Below are positions 1 to 8,691 of a stretch of DNA of 64,000 nt, piece by piece (the first letter of the stretch is position 1; each line of letters begins with the position of its first letter). The notes below the pieces were generated by a model. That model was not told where the DNA came from and did not search any database. It saw only the letters and a list, made by a program, of their open reading frames with translations. The position numbers and the translations under genes are program-made. Location of the stretch: contig JANWYJ010000071.1 of the NCBI GenBank assembly GCA_025055115.1, forward strand, positions 1 to 64,000. Reading direction: 5' to 3'. This DNA is from Gemmata sp. (GTDB taxonomy: Bacteria > Planctomycetota > Planctomycetia > Gemmatales > Gemmataceae).

Positions 1-2
1 TG

Positions 3-809
3 ATGCCCGCCTTTACCCCCGTGCAAAAGCTGGTGCGGGCTGATGCCGTCATCGTCGGCAAGATCACAGCCATTGAGAAGGACACCGTCAGCGCCAGCCA
101 GTACCCCGGTGATCCGAATAAAGTGGACTACAAAGTGGCCGTGATCAAAGTGGACGTTCCGATCCTGGGAGCCGACAACCTGACCCATATCAAACTCGGT
201 TTCATCCCTCCGCCGCCCGCAGCGCCCGGCGATCCTGCGGTTCCACCAGTGCGGCCTGGTCGCGGCGGCCTCCCCCCTGTGAACATCGCCGAGGGGGTCG
301 AGGGCTTGTTCTACCTCACCAAGCACCACAGCGGCTCGTTCTACATCATCAACCCCATCATGGCTCCGACCGAAGCCAAGGCGGAAAACTACAAAAAAGA
401 ACTCGAATTGGCCAAGAAAGGCGCCGCTGCCCTGGCCGACCCCATCAAGGCCCTCAAAAGCACCCAAGCCGACGATCGCCTCTTCGCCGCCACCGTGCTC
501 ATCAACAAATACCGCACTTACCCCGAAGCCGCGCAGGAGGTTGAGAACGTCAAAATCCCCGTAGAAGAAAGCCAACTGCTGCTGCGGGCGATCGCCGAAG
601 GGAACTGGAAAACCGACACGATCGACCCCAACGCCCCCAACGCCTTCATGGCCTTCAGCTTGCTGGGGCTGAACGAAAAGGATGGCTGGCGGTATCCGAT
701 GGTCAAACCCGGGGAAGACTTCGTCGAGAAGACCAAGGAAGCCTTCACCCAATGGCTGGCCGACGCCGGCAAAAACTATCAAATCACCAAAATCGTCAAG
801 AAAAAGTGA
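3..809 (+). CDS. Hypothetical secreted/periplasmic protein, 5' end cut by window
   Basis: The open frame runs to a TGA at 807-809. The first ATG is at base 3, and the translation starts directly inside what looks like a folded domain (QKLVRADAVIVGKI), with no signal peptide. The true start is therefore probably upstream of the window. The 268 visible residues contain a proline-rich loop near residues 71-88 and a lysine-rich C-terminus. I do not recognise a named family; proteins of this type (a beta-rich 'VIVGKI..' stretch followed by a helical region) are common as exported proteins of unknown role in planctomycetes, which is an inference. A strong stem-loop terminator follows at 840-870. 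Confidence 0.6.
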   Translation: MPAFTPVQKLVRADAVIVGKITAIEKDTVSASQYPGDPNKVDYKVAVIKVDVPILGADNLTHIKLGFIPPPPAAPGDPAVPPVRPGRGGLPPVNIAEGVEGLFYLTKHHSGSFYIINPIMAPTEAKAENYKKELELAKKGAAALADPIKALKSTQADDRLFAATVLINKYRTYPEAAQEVENVKIPVEESQLLLRAIAEGNWKTDTIDPNAPNAFMAFSLLGLNEKDGWRYPMVKPGEDFVEKTKEAFTQWLADAGKNYQITKIVKKK

Positions 810-1121
810 GCAACGCTTCCTGCGGTCGGAAACGAACGGCACGCCCCAATCGTCGGTTGGGGCGTGTTTGTTCGCGAAGGTTGGAACCGCAGCGATAGCC
901 CATCGTTGGGCACACTCCGGCCATGACAGCCGGCCATGACAGTATGCTGACACAGTACACAGTATGCTGACACAGTCTGCTGACGTGGATCGATCCATGG
1001 CTGTGGCCATCAGGCCCACGCTGGCCACGCGCCCAAGTTGCTCAGAGCATGGCCGTGGCCACTGTCCGCATCACGAAGGCCTTGGGTCGGTGGCAACAAT
1101 CCATCACGAGGCACACCGGCC
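810..1121. other. Intergenic region with short tandem repeats
   Basis: No gene is seen. After the terminator there are two copies of AGTATGCTGACACAGT at 941-956 and 961-976 (20 bp apart), preceded by a doubled CGGCCATGACAG. The rest holds loosely repeated GGCCA-rich words. No promoter was identified with confidence. Confidence 0.5.
840..870 (+). terminator. Rho-independent-type terminator
   Basis: A perfect 10-bp stem (CACGCCCCAA at 840-849 and TTGGGGCGTG at 857-866) with a 7-nt loop is followed by TTTG. It lies 31 bp after the stop codon of the first gene, so it probably ends that transcript. Confidence 0.7.
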
Positions 1122-1685
1122 ATGTTGCCAGCAGAGCTATTCCGCTTCTGTCCGCGTTGTGGTGCTCCCCGCAACGAATCGCATCGGGGGCAAAATCCGC
1201 TGCGTTGCAGCGCCTGCGCGTTGACCTACTACTTCAACCCCACGGTAGCCGCAGCGGCCTGGGTGGTGGCTCCTGATGGCCGCGTGTTACTGATCCGCCG
1301 GGCCTACGAGCCGGCGGCGGGGAAATTCGCCATTCCTGGTGGTTTCATCGATATCGGCGAAAGTGCCGAAAATGGCCTGCGCCGTGAAATTCGTGAAGAA
1401 GTGGGGCTTGATATCGACCACCTGACGTTTGTTCTATCGCACCCCAATCAGTATTTCTACCGCGACGTGACCTATCCTGTGGTCGATCTCATCTTCCTGG
1501 CCTATACCCGGCAAGCCGATTGTGCGAAACCCCTCGATGGCGTCGCGGGTATTGTCTGGAAGTTCCCAGCGGAAATCGACCCCGCGGAACTGGCCTTCCC
1601 GTCGATGCAAGTTTCGTACGCGGAAATTCAACGGTTGTTACAATCCCCAAGTTCATCTTGCCCTCGTAGCCACGAAACTCGATGA
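1122..1685 (+). CDS. Nudix hydrolase with N-terminal zinc ribbon
   Basis: This 187-residue protein begins with a CxxC...CxxC zinc ribbon (C10, C13, C29, C32), followed by a Nudix domain. Residues 74-96 match the Nudix box G-x5-E-x7-REUxEExGU exactly: G74, E80, R88-E89, E92-E93 and G95. Nudix enzymes hydrolyse nucleoside diphosphates linked to another group, with the box glutamates binding Mg2+. Ribbon plus Nudix resembles the NADH pyrophosphatase/ADP-ribose pyrophosphatase branch, but the substrate cannot be read from the sequence. I chose the ATG at 1122 because the zinc ribbon follows immediately; an in-frame extension to 1038 has no conserved content. The next gene starts 40 bp downstream on the same strand. 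Confidence 0.85.
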   Translation: MLPAELFRFCPRCGAPRNESHRGQNPLRCSACALTYYFNPTVAAAAWVVAPDGRVLLIRRAYEPAAGKFAIPGGFIDIGESAENGLRREIREEVGLDIDHLTFVLSHPNQYFYRDVTYPVVDLIFLAYTRQADCAKPLDGVAGIVWKFPAEIDPAELAFPSMQVSYAEIQRLLQSPSSSCPRSHETR

Positions 1686-1725
1686 TGACGGGGGCGGTAC
1701 GCTTACCTTCACAGGAGCATCACTC

Positions 1726-2595
1726 ATGCGGACATTCTCCCTGCTTGTCGCGGCGTTGGTCGCCACTGGTACCACGCCCATTCTCAGCCATGCCGCCGAT
1801 GAGGTCTATGATCTGCGCGGCCCGGCTCCCAAAGAAAAGCAAATTTTCATCAGTAAATCGGTGCTGAAAATTGAAGATGCCGACACCACCATGAAAATCA
1901 TGGGGCAAAACATTGCCATGAAGCTCGATTTGGTGGTCACCAGTGAAGAGGAAGCCACAGTGCTAGCCGTGGATGGCCGCAACGTGACCAAATGCAAAAT
2001 CAAAATCATCACCGAACGCGCCGATGTGACGGCCAACTTCATGGGCGAGAAATTGGAGCAAACCGAACCCACCGCCCTCGAAAAAGAAACCATCATCAGT
2101 GAACGCGACGGCAAGAAATGGAAACATACGCTGCTCGATACCAAACCCACCGACAAACAGAAAAAAGAACTCAATAACCGCTTGGGTATCGAAAACGACG
2201 ACGATCTGTACCCGGCGGAAAAGGTCCCCGTCGGTCACACCTGGACCGTCGATGCCACCGCACTGAACAAATTATTAGGCAATTCCTTCACGGATGTCAA
2301 GGGCAAAGTGAAACAAAAGTTCACAAAAGTGGAAGAATACAACAACGAGAAAGTCGCGGTCATCACCTCCGAGGCCAAAATCACCGCCAAAATGAAAGAA
2401 GATGGCGAACCCACCGTCGATGTGGAAATGGACATGAAGATCACCACCTGGAAATCCCTGACCACCGGCGTGGCGGTCAAAGAAGAGTTCACCGGCAAGA
2501 TTAAAATGGCCGGCACCGTCAAAATGGACGACATTGACGTGGAAATGACGCTCGCTGGCCCCATTCGTGGCAGCGCCAGCACGAAACTCAAATAG
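1726..2595 (+). CDS. Hypothetical secreted protein with signal peptide
   Basis: This 289-residue protein has a classical signal peptide (MRTFSLLVAALVATGTTPILSHA, cleavage after ALA-type small residues near residue 23). The mature part is lysine-rich and mostly beta, with repeated short strands such as KIKMAGTVKMDDIDVEMTLAG. The start at 1726 is supported by an AGGAGC ribosome site at 1712-1717 and by the signal peptide; the longer in-frame extension runs back into the Nudix gene. No family is recognised; the fold may be a lipoprotein-localisation or lipocalin-like beta barrel, which is a guess. A perfect stem-loop lies between it and the convergent dioxygenase gene. Confidence 0.7.
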   Translation: MRTFSLLVAALVATGTTPILSHAADEVYDLRGPAPKEKQIFISKSVLKIEDADTTMKIMGQNIAMKLDLVVTSEEEATVLAVDGRNVTKCKIKIITERADVTANFMGEKLEQTEPTALEKETIISERDGKKWKHTLLDTKPTDKQKKELNNRLGIENDDDLYPAEKVPVGHTWTVDATALNKLLGNSFTDVKGKVKQKFTKVEEYNNEKVAVITSEAKITAKMKEDGEPTVDVEMDMKITTWKSLTTGVAVKEEFTGKIKMAGTVKMDDIDVEMTLAGPIRGSASTKLK

Positions 2596-2626
2596 GCCCC
2601 ACGTCCACAGTGTCGCCGGATTGATC

Positions 2627-2662
2627 GCTTGCGGGCCGTCGTCTCGGTTGACGCCCGCAAGC
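2627..2662. terminator. Stem-loop between convergent genes
   Basis: GCTTGCGGGC (2627-2636) and GCCCGCAAGC (2653-2662) form a perfect 10-bp stem with a 16-nt loop. It sits between the stop codons of two convergent genes. There is no T-run on either side, so it may be a factor-dependent or bidirectional terminator. Confidence 0.4.
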
Positions 2663-2692
2663 AGCTCGTGCCCGGTCCGCGAGCCGACCCAT

Positions 2693-3367
2693 TCACTCCC
2701 CGGGGGTGACGCCCAGAATAATCACAAAATGGGCGTTCCACTCCGCCAACTTCGATCCCTTCACCGGCGTGAAATCGACCGTCACCGCGTTGCGCTGCTT
2801 CTCGTCGCGAATACCGCGCCAAATGCCGTCCTTCTCATTACCAGGATGGCCCTTGATGTACAACTGTGTGGTGAGCAATTCCTGGCGCCCTTGTTTGATC
2901 TTGAAGTGAATGTGTGGCGTCCGCCCCGGATAGGGCACGGGTTTGATGGTGCGGAAATAATACTCACCGCTTTTGCCCGTGATGAAACGGCCAAAGCCTT
3001 GGAAATTCTTGTCTTGTTTGTCTTTCTTGAGGCCGCTATCATTGGTGTGCAGATAAACACCATTGGCATCACATTGCCAAATTTCCACCACGGCGTTGTT
3101 CAAGGGCCGGCCTTTGGCATCGAGAACCTGGCCGGTCAGATGGGTGATCTCACCCACTGCTGGGGTGATGGCGTCGTTGATGATGAGCAAATCGTTGTCG
3201 GTGTCGAGGGGAAGTTTGTTGGGGTAGAAAGGCCCTTCGGTTTGCGCGGGGGTGCGTGTCAGTTCTTCCGCATAAGCCCCACGAATCGTCCAAAACGGGC
3301 TAGTCAGTGCGATGGCAGTGGATGTCAGAAACAGGCGACGGTCCGGCGGTTGCGATCGGCGTTTCAT
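2693..3367 (-). CDS. Exported intradiol ring-cleavage dioxygenase
   Basis: This 224-residue member of the protocatechuate 3,4-dioxygenase/catechol 1,2-dioxygenase superfamily would cleave aromatic diols between the hydroxyls using non-haem Fe(III). The N-terminus has a Tat-like signal (DRRLFLTSTAIAL, residues 9-21), so it should be exported folded. Expected iron ligands are visible as Y105 (GVYLH), Y146 (PYPGR), H152 and H154 (PHIHFKI). The motif EIWQCDANGVY is also typical of the family. The start at 3367 has a GGAGAAG ribosome site. No aromatic-degradation genes are nearby, so it is an isolated exported dioxygenase of the type often seen in planctomycete and actinobacterial genomes. The substrate is unknown. 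Confidence 0.85.
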   Translation of the reverse strand: MKRRSQPPDRRLFLTSTAIALTSPFWTIRGAYAEELTRTPAQTEGPFYPNKLPLDTDNDLLIINDAITPAVGEITHLTGQVLDAKGRPLNNAVVEIWQCDANGVYLHTNDSGLKKDKQDKNFQGFGRFITGKSGEYYFRTIKPVPYPGRTPHIHFKIKQGRQELLTTQLYIKGHPGNEKDGIWRGIRDEKQRNAVTVDFTPVKGSKLAEWNAHFVIILGVTPGE

Positions 3368-3518
3368 GAGCACTTCTCCGGGTAGGATGGACGGCGGATG
3401 ACGGCCGCATGTCCTGCGCAGTGTAGTTACCAAACGGGTTTGAGGAAAGCGGTGGTCCTCAGGGTGGAAAACGGTAACTCCCCCCGATGGAGACATCGCC
3501 CTGATTGTTCTTGACGTA

Positions 3519-3552
3519 TCGGCGTGGTAAGTTCACATGTCGGCGTGATAAG
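3519..3552 (+). promoter_or_regulatory. Direct repeat upstream of the FHA kinase, possible operator
   Basis: TCGGCGTGGTAAG (3519-3531) and TCGGCGTGATAAG (3540-3552) differ at one base and lie 21 bp apart, about two helical turns. They end 29 bp before the start codon of the FHA histidine kinase. The spacing suits binding of a dimeric activator on one DNA face; no bound factor can be named. Confidence 0.35.
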
Positions 3553-3581
3553 GTAGAAATGCCCTACCTCAGGAGAAGGAC

Positions 3582-5315
3582 GTGCCCCGATTGATCGTCG
3601 TTCGCGGTGTCGATGAAGGGAAGCAGTTCGACATCAATAGTCCGGTGATTACGATTGGTCGACATTCGACCAACGCGGTTTCCCTACACGACACGCAAGT
3701 ATCGCGGCGGCATCTGGAACTGCGTGCCACCGCCAGCGGCTATGAGTTGCACGATTTGGGCAGCGGCAATGGCACGCTCCTCAACGGCCGCCCGGTGCAA
3801 TCGGCCCCGATCCGCAGCGGCGATAGCATCACCATCGGCCAAACCGTACTGATGTTCATTGTGGGCCGGCCCGAATCCCCCGGTCCGGCCAACGATCTGA
3901 CCGAACGGGTCCGCCTGCACACCCGCCCAGAGCAAGACCTGGCGTCGGCGATTGTCCGCACCGTGGCGGCCGATGCCGGTAGCCAGATTCTTGCCCGGCC
4001 AGCCGCGGCCACCGATTGGCTCCGCAGCCGCCTGGCCAGCCTCGCCGCCCTTTATGAAACCGCCGAAGCGGTCAGCCACATCCTCGATGTTGACCAACTC
4101 TTGAACACCGTCATGGACCTTGTGTTCAAGTCCATCGAAGCCGATCACGGCTGTTTCATGCTCCGCGACGACGACGGCCAACTGATCCCCAAAGCCGTAC
4201 GCTACCGCGATGGTATCAACCGGCAGGAGGAACTCGCCGTCAGCCGGACTGTCGTGGAGTATGTGCTGCACGAAAAGCAAGGGGTGTTATTATCCGACAT
4301 TGCCTCCGATAACCGTTTTCGCCAGGTCGATAGCCTATATCGGCACAACATTCGCGAGGTGATCTGTGTGCCGATGAAGGGTCGCCGCGAAGTGGTGGGG
4401 GTGTTGTTTCTTGATACGCAATCGACTCTCAAACAAGTGGTCAGCCGGGGATTGGAGAACGGCAAGTTCAGCGAGGATCATCTGCATCTGGCCAGTGCCA
4501 TCGCCCACCAGGCCGCCATCGCCGTGGAAGAAAGCCGTTACCATCAGGCGTTGGTGAACGCCGAACGCCTGGCCGCTGTGGGTCAGACCATCGCAGCTCT
4601 TTCGCATCATATCAAGAACATTATGCAAGCAGTCCGCTTTGGGTCCGACATGGTTCGCAGCGCCCTCAAAAACAACGACCAGGAACTGTTGCTCAAAGGC
4701 TGGAAGCTGGTGGAACGCAATCAAGCCCGCATCGACGAACTGATTCTCGACATGCTCAGTTACTCGAAGGAACGAGAACCCGCCCTTGAGCCGACAGACC
4801 TCAACCAGTTGTGCGAAGAGATTCTGGAGATGGTCCGCGGGCGTGCGACCGAGCAGGGGATCACGGTTGAATGGCACCCCGGAACGGGGGTCGCCGCCGT
4901 CCCGTGCGACCCCGAGGGAATTCATCGCGCTGTGTTGAATCTGGTGACCAATGCCCTCGATGCCCTCGAAGGCCGTCCGCAGGCCAAACTCGCAGTGCAA
5001 ACACTTCTGGAAGCCGACGGGGCGTGGGTGAAGATCATCGTTCTCGATAACGGCCCCGGTATCGCTCCGGAAAATCTCGACGACATTTTCAAGCCGTTTG
5101 TCAGCACCAAGGGCAGCCGCGGCACAGGTTTGGGATTACCGGTCAGCCGCAAGATTGTCCGCGAACACGGTGGCGATATTCTCGTCCAAAGCATTCCGGA
5201 GAAGGGCAGCAAGTTCATCATTCGCTTGCCGATGAAAAACGCCTTTGCCCCCGACACCACGGGTCTTCACGCCTCCCTGGCCCCCCCTGAAGCCTCAGCC
5301 CCTGCGACGCCCTAG
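3582..5315 (+). CDS. FHA-GAF sensor histidine kinase
   Basis: This 577-residue cytosolic kinase has no membrane segment. An FHA domain (about residues 1-95; GRHSTN, SRRHLEL and GSGNGTLLNG motifs) would bind phosphothreonine peptides. A GAF domain follows at about 158-317. The dimerisation/phosphoacceptor helix contains ALSHHIKNIMQ (histidine near residue 341). The ATPase domain (about 430-560) carries the N box NLVTNALDAL, G1 box DNGPGIAPENLDDIFKPF and G2 box GTGLGLPVSRKIV. The start is GTG at 3582, preceded closely by AGGAGAAGG (3571-3579). No response regulator gene is adjacent, so its partner is encoded elsewhere. FHA plus GAF suggests it links Ser/Thr phosphorylation to two-component signalling, which is an inference. 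Confidence 0.9.
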   Translation: MPRLIVVRGVDEGKQFDINSPVITIGRHSTNAVSLHDTQVSRRHLELRATASGYELHDLGSGNGTLLNGRPVQSAPIRSGDSITIGQTVLMFIVGRPESPGPANDLTERVRLHTRPEQDLASAIVRTVAADAGSQILARPAAATDWLRSRLASLAALYETAEAVSHILDVDQLLNTVMDLVFKSIEADHGCFMLRDDDGQLIPKAVRYRDGINRQEELAVSRTVVEYVLHEKQGVLLSDIASDNRFRQVDSLYRHNIREVICVPMKGRREVVGVLFLDTQSTLKQVVSRGLENGKFSEDHLHLASAIAHQAAIAVEESRYHQALVNAERLAAVGQTIAALSHHIKNIMQAVRFGSDMVRSALKNNDQELLLKGWKLVERNQARIDELILDMLSYSKEREPALEPTDLNQLCEEILEMVRGRATEQGITVEWHPGTGVAAVPCDPEGIHRAVLNLVTNALDALEGRPQAKLAVQTLLEADGAWVKIIVLDNGPGIAPENLDDIFKPFVSTKGSRGTGLGLPVSRKIVREHGGDILVQSIPEKGSKFIIRLPMKNAFAPDTTGLHASLAPPEASAPATP

Positions 5316-5328
5316 CCGAAAGCTCGGC

Positions 5329-5394
5329 CCTTGGGAATAGCACACCCAACCTTTGGGAATATCACACCTAACCCTTCGGAATATCACACCTGTC
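5329..5394 (+). repeat. 22-bp tandem repeat, three copies
   Basis: Three adjacent 22-bp units start at 5329, 5351 and 5373, with a core of TTGGGAATATCACACC. Only a few positions differ between units. The array begins 13 bp after the stop codon of the FHA kinase. A related TTGGGAATA word recurs at about 5480. Confidence 0.75.
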
Positions 5395-5584
5395 AGTTTG
5401 CAAACGTTCCATAACGGCCTGTGTAGCGTCCTCGCCGAAAGCCCGGCCTCTGGGGTGTGCGCGCCGAAAGCCCGACCCTTGGGAATAGGGTGCGAAATGG
5501 CGTGCGCGATCCCGCCGCGAACCCCCTCGTTCTGCCCCCAGCGCTTTTACAGTTATCCCGATCCCAGCGCCGACCAATATTGAC

Positions 5585-5745
5585 GTTTTTCGAGTCGATG
5601 TTGCGTGCCAATCGGGGGGAAAAACGATGAAAACGGGATGAGTGTTCTTATGTTCATAAACTCTTAGCACTTCGGCGCGACATTCTCACAATCGCCGACG
5701 TTCCACAGGCACGATTGGACCCAAAAATCGACATCCGCACCACCC
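5585..5745. repeat. Dispersed intergenic element, copy 1
   Basis: This stretch aligns with 43375-43535 at an almost constant offset of about 37,790 bp. The core AGCACTTCGGCGCGACATTC is identical at 5666-5685 and 43456-43475. Over 5630-5685, 42 of 56 bases match without gaps. Flanking words such as AATCGACA (5726) stay in register. On the minus strand both copies can be read as ECRAEVL...EH.N.H.V, so a decayed coding fragment or a structured RNA are both possible. Confidence 0.6.
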
Positions 5746-6139
5746 CACGACGCCAACACCGGGGCAAACGGCCCCGCCGCGTGGACCGACGATTTCGAAG
5801 TCTACTCTGAGGTCTGCCATCGCTCAGCCCACAACGCCAACACTAGGACAAACGGCCCCAAAACCGTTACGAACTACGGCTGCTGGGGCAGCCGGCGGGC
5901 CAAACTGCCCCAGCCACTCGAACTTCCCCAGCCGCCCACGGCCATCGTCCGAGAGCGAAATTCAAGCGAAATTCATACACGCACTACCACTAAATCCTCA
6001 CGAACCGCGGTCGTATTCAACCTCACGAACGGCGGCCGTCTCTGGGTGAGGGGCTGCCCTGGGATGTCCGCAGTCCGTGGATGGTCGTTGCCCTGGGGGC
6101 GAGATGGCGATGATTGTTGGCGGCCACCAGTGCGGGTGT

Positions 6140-8364
6140 TTATTTCGAGAGTCCGCGGCTGTCGATCTGCACGGTTCGCACCGGTCGGTTCGAGCCACTG
6201 GATTTTTGGAACTCCGCGAAGCTATTGAAGGGCATTGGCAGGCCGATCAATGTACACTTGTTTTCTTCTTTGGCGTGCGGCAGCGCGTACCAGAAGTGGT
6301 TTGGGCCGCCGAAGTACAAGCCGGTGGTTGGAACTTGCGTGACCACCAGCGGCACGAATCTGCCCTCGTGGTCGTCAAACCAGAGGACGGCATTTTCGGT
6401 GGCGACGCCGCCGAACGCTTCACTGGCCCAGAAGGTGGATTTCGCTTCTCCGGCCATCCCGGACGGGAAGCGGTAGGTTACGGGTTGGGTGGCCTCGCCC
6501 AGGGGCAACCCAGGATCACCACATCGTGTCGGTTCGTTTTGTCGTCGATGGTGGTGAAGACATACAGCAGCCGTCCTGGGCTACCGCTGACGGCTAACGC
6601 TTTCGACTCGTGCACATCGCCGCCCAGGTCATACTTTCGTAGCAAGCGCAAATCGGGTTGGGCGGCGATTTGGTACAGCACCCCGGCGACCGCGACCACC
6701 ACCGATTCGCCATCGGGGGCTTTGGCGATGGAACGATTCAGGGCGACCATTCCCGGCAAACTGTGGGGAGGGAGGAAATCCCGGAGGGGTTTACTGGTCT
6801 CGAGGTCGTACAACAGCACGCCGCCGGCGGTGGATACGAGAACCACGTGTTTGGGATTGGCGGCAAAAAACGCCGCGGCCACACCCGCTTTGGCATGTTC
6901 GGGTTTCTCGGCATAGGGGCTGAGGCCGTCGGCAATTTTGGCCGGTTTGTCGCCCAATGACCAGACGTGGAGCTTCCCGCGGACGGAAGCGAGGAAGAAG
7001 GTTCCGGCGGCGGAGCTGTGTACGTCGGCAATGGGTTGGGGCGATCCATCGCCGTGATACTCGATGCGGGCTTCAGCCAAGCGATTCCCGGCTGGCCCGT
7101 AGGTATCGAGTGCGAGTTTTTCGCCACCGTCGCCAACGGCCGCAGCGGTTTGCGACAGAACAAAGGTATCGCCGGTGACTGGATCGGCGGGGGGAAAGAT
7201 ACGTTTGATGGTTGGCAGTGGTGTTTCGAGGTGACGAATCAGTTCGGGGGTCGGTTTGTCGTCGAGGCGGAGGTTGGCCGGCAGCGGGCTGAGGGTGAGG
7301 GTATTGAGTCGTGTGAAGACGACGGCAGGTCGTGTGCCGGGGGTTGGTGGCTTCGGTGGGGGGGTGGGTTCAGGTTCTTTCTTTTTGGGGGGCGGTGGCG
7401 GCTCGGGGTCTTTGGGCACCGGCGGCGGGTTGGGTTCATTCGGGGCCGGCGCGGGTTGTTCAGCCTCTTTGTTCGGCTTGGCTTGTTCGGGGGGGTGGCG
7501 ATGCTGCTGGAAGATGATGATCGCGGTAATTCCCAGGGCCAGGGCAGCGATGGCGAATACGCCGCTGAGCACCAAAGCCACGATGGTGCCGCGTTTGCCT
7601 TCGGGACGCTGGTAGCGCGGCGTGGGGGGGGCTTCGGCATCAGCCGCCGAGGTGTTGTCCTGGCGTTGCTCCTTGTGTTTGTTGCTCTTCTCCGCCTGTT
7701 TGTTGCTCTTCTCCGGCGGGTGTGGCGGTACCGGTGGTGTGGTGAGGCTAAAATCGGCGAAAGGGTTGTCGGTTGCGTCGGCGGCGGAATCAGCCCCGGC
7801 GGGGGACGATGAATGTGTTGCCGGTGGCGACAAGGGGGCTTCGCGGTGCGGTTCGGGGGAAGCCGACGCAGGATTTTTCGGCAGCGGCAACGGGTCGTAA
7901 TCGTCGTCCAACGACAATGGCTGCGCGGGCGTGGCGGGGCGCGATTTCCCGGGCTTCGACCGGGTGATCGGGGAGGGCGACGCCGGCTTGGATGGGGCAG
8001 GTGGGGAAGCCGCGGAAGCGGCCGTGGGGGCCGCCGCCGGTTTGGTCGGCGCGGGAACTGGAGCTTTCACCGGGCCAAAATCGAACGGATGGGCGGACGG
8101 CGGCGACGAGAGACCTTCAGCCGGTGGTGTGGGCCAGAGGGTGGTTTTGTCGTCGTCCACGGGTAGGGCCATCATGATCTCGGTTTTGCCGTCGTCCGTA
8201 GGACCCGGCGGCGGCGTGGCAGCGCTGGGGGGCGGTATGGTCGCCGAGTTGGGGATGCGGAACGATATCTGGCACTTTTTACACTTGGCCTTTTTCCCGA
8301 TCATGGTTTCGGGGGCTTTTAACTTCACCCCACAGCCCGGACAAGTCACTTCCACCACCGGCAT
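6140..8364 (-). pseudogene. Zinc-ribbon/membrane/propeller protein, apparently frameshifted
   Basis: The first frame (6478-8364, 628 residues) starts with an MJ0042-type zinc ribbon (CPGCG...CKKC, residues 9-32). A long Pro/Ala/Ser-rich linker follows, then a membrane helix (about 258-285, VALVLSGVFAIAALALGITAI), a second proline-rich linker, and a beta-propeller-like C-terminal domain (KLHVWSLGD, GVLLYDLETSKPLRDF). It stops abruptly at ILGCPWARPPNP. An overlapping minus frame ending at 6140 continues with LPLGEATQPVTYRFPSGMAGE, which reads like the rest of the propeller. Adding one base near 6508-6514 would join them as ILG-LPLGEATQ, giving about 745 residues. The break lies beside GGG and CCCC runs, so sequencing error or true mutation are both possible. 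The ATG at 8364 has a GAGG ribosome site. Confidence 0.65.
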
Positions 8365-8691
8365 ATTGGCCTCGCGGAGATGATGAGAGCGAATGGAACG
8401 CGCCTTTCAAGCTATCAAGCCCCACCGTCGGATGCAACTATCCTGGCGCTGGTTGGGATGGTTTGTCACCTGTCCGTCCCCTGCATTCACGATGGGCACG
8501 GAAGCGGCAACCACCCCGGTGCTGGTTGGGATGGTTCGCCACGGCCAGAGCGTGGGAATGCCCTCATCTGGGCCTTGCGCGTCGTCGGCATGGCGGTGGC
8601 GGTTGTTCCGTTCTCGGTCGGGGGGTAAGGCCGTAGAATGTCCGTTCGGACTCTCCCTCTTCACCGCTATCCGCCTGTGCGGGAGTTGTCG
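8365..8691. other. Divergent intergenic region
   Basis: The region lies between the divergently oriented zinc-ribbon gene and gatB and should hold both promoters, but no clear -35/-10 pair was found. It contains one of the 73-bp-spaced direct repeats (8448 and 8521). Confidence 0.4.
8448..8536 (+). repeat. Direct repeat pair, 73 bp apart
   Basis: GCTGGTTGGGATGGTT is identical at 8448-8463 and 8521-8536, with weaker similarity on both flanks. It lies upstream of gatB. One of twelve intergenic pairs with a 72-77 bp period. Confidence 0.75.

Larger units (their letters stand above)
5316..6139. other. 824-bp intergenic region, repeat-rich
   Basis: No convincing gene on either strand. Besides the 22-bp array it holds three GCCGAAAGCYCGGCC-like words (about 5315, 5434 and 5463), a pair of related 25-bp segments (CGCCAACAC..AAACGGCCCC at 5751 and 5835) and one copy of a dispersed element described separately at 5585-5745. 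Short open frames here lack ribosome sites and conserved sequence. Confidence 0.55.

Noticed and set aside
4335-5000. Minus-strand frame within the FHA kinase gene
   Set aside because: It is antisense to the kinase core motifs and has no supporting ribosome site.
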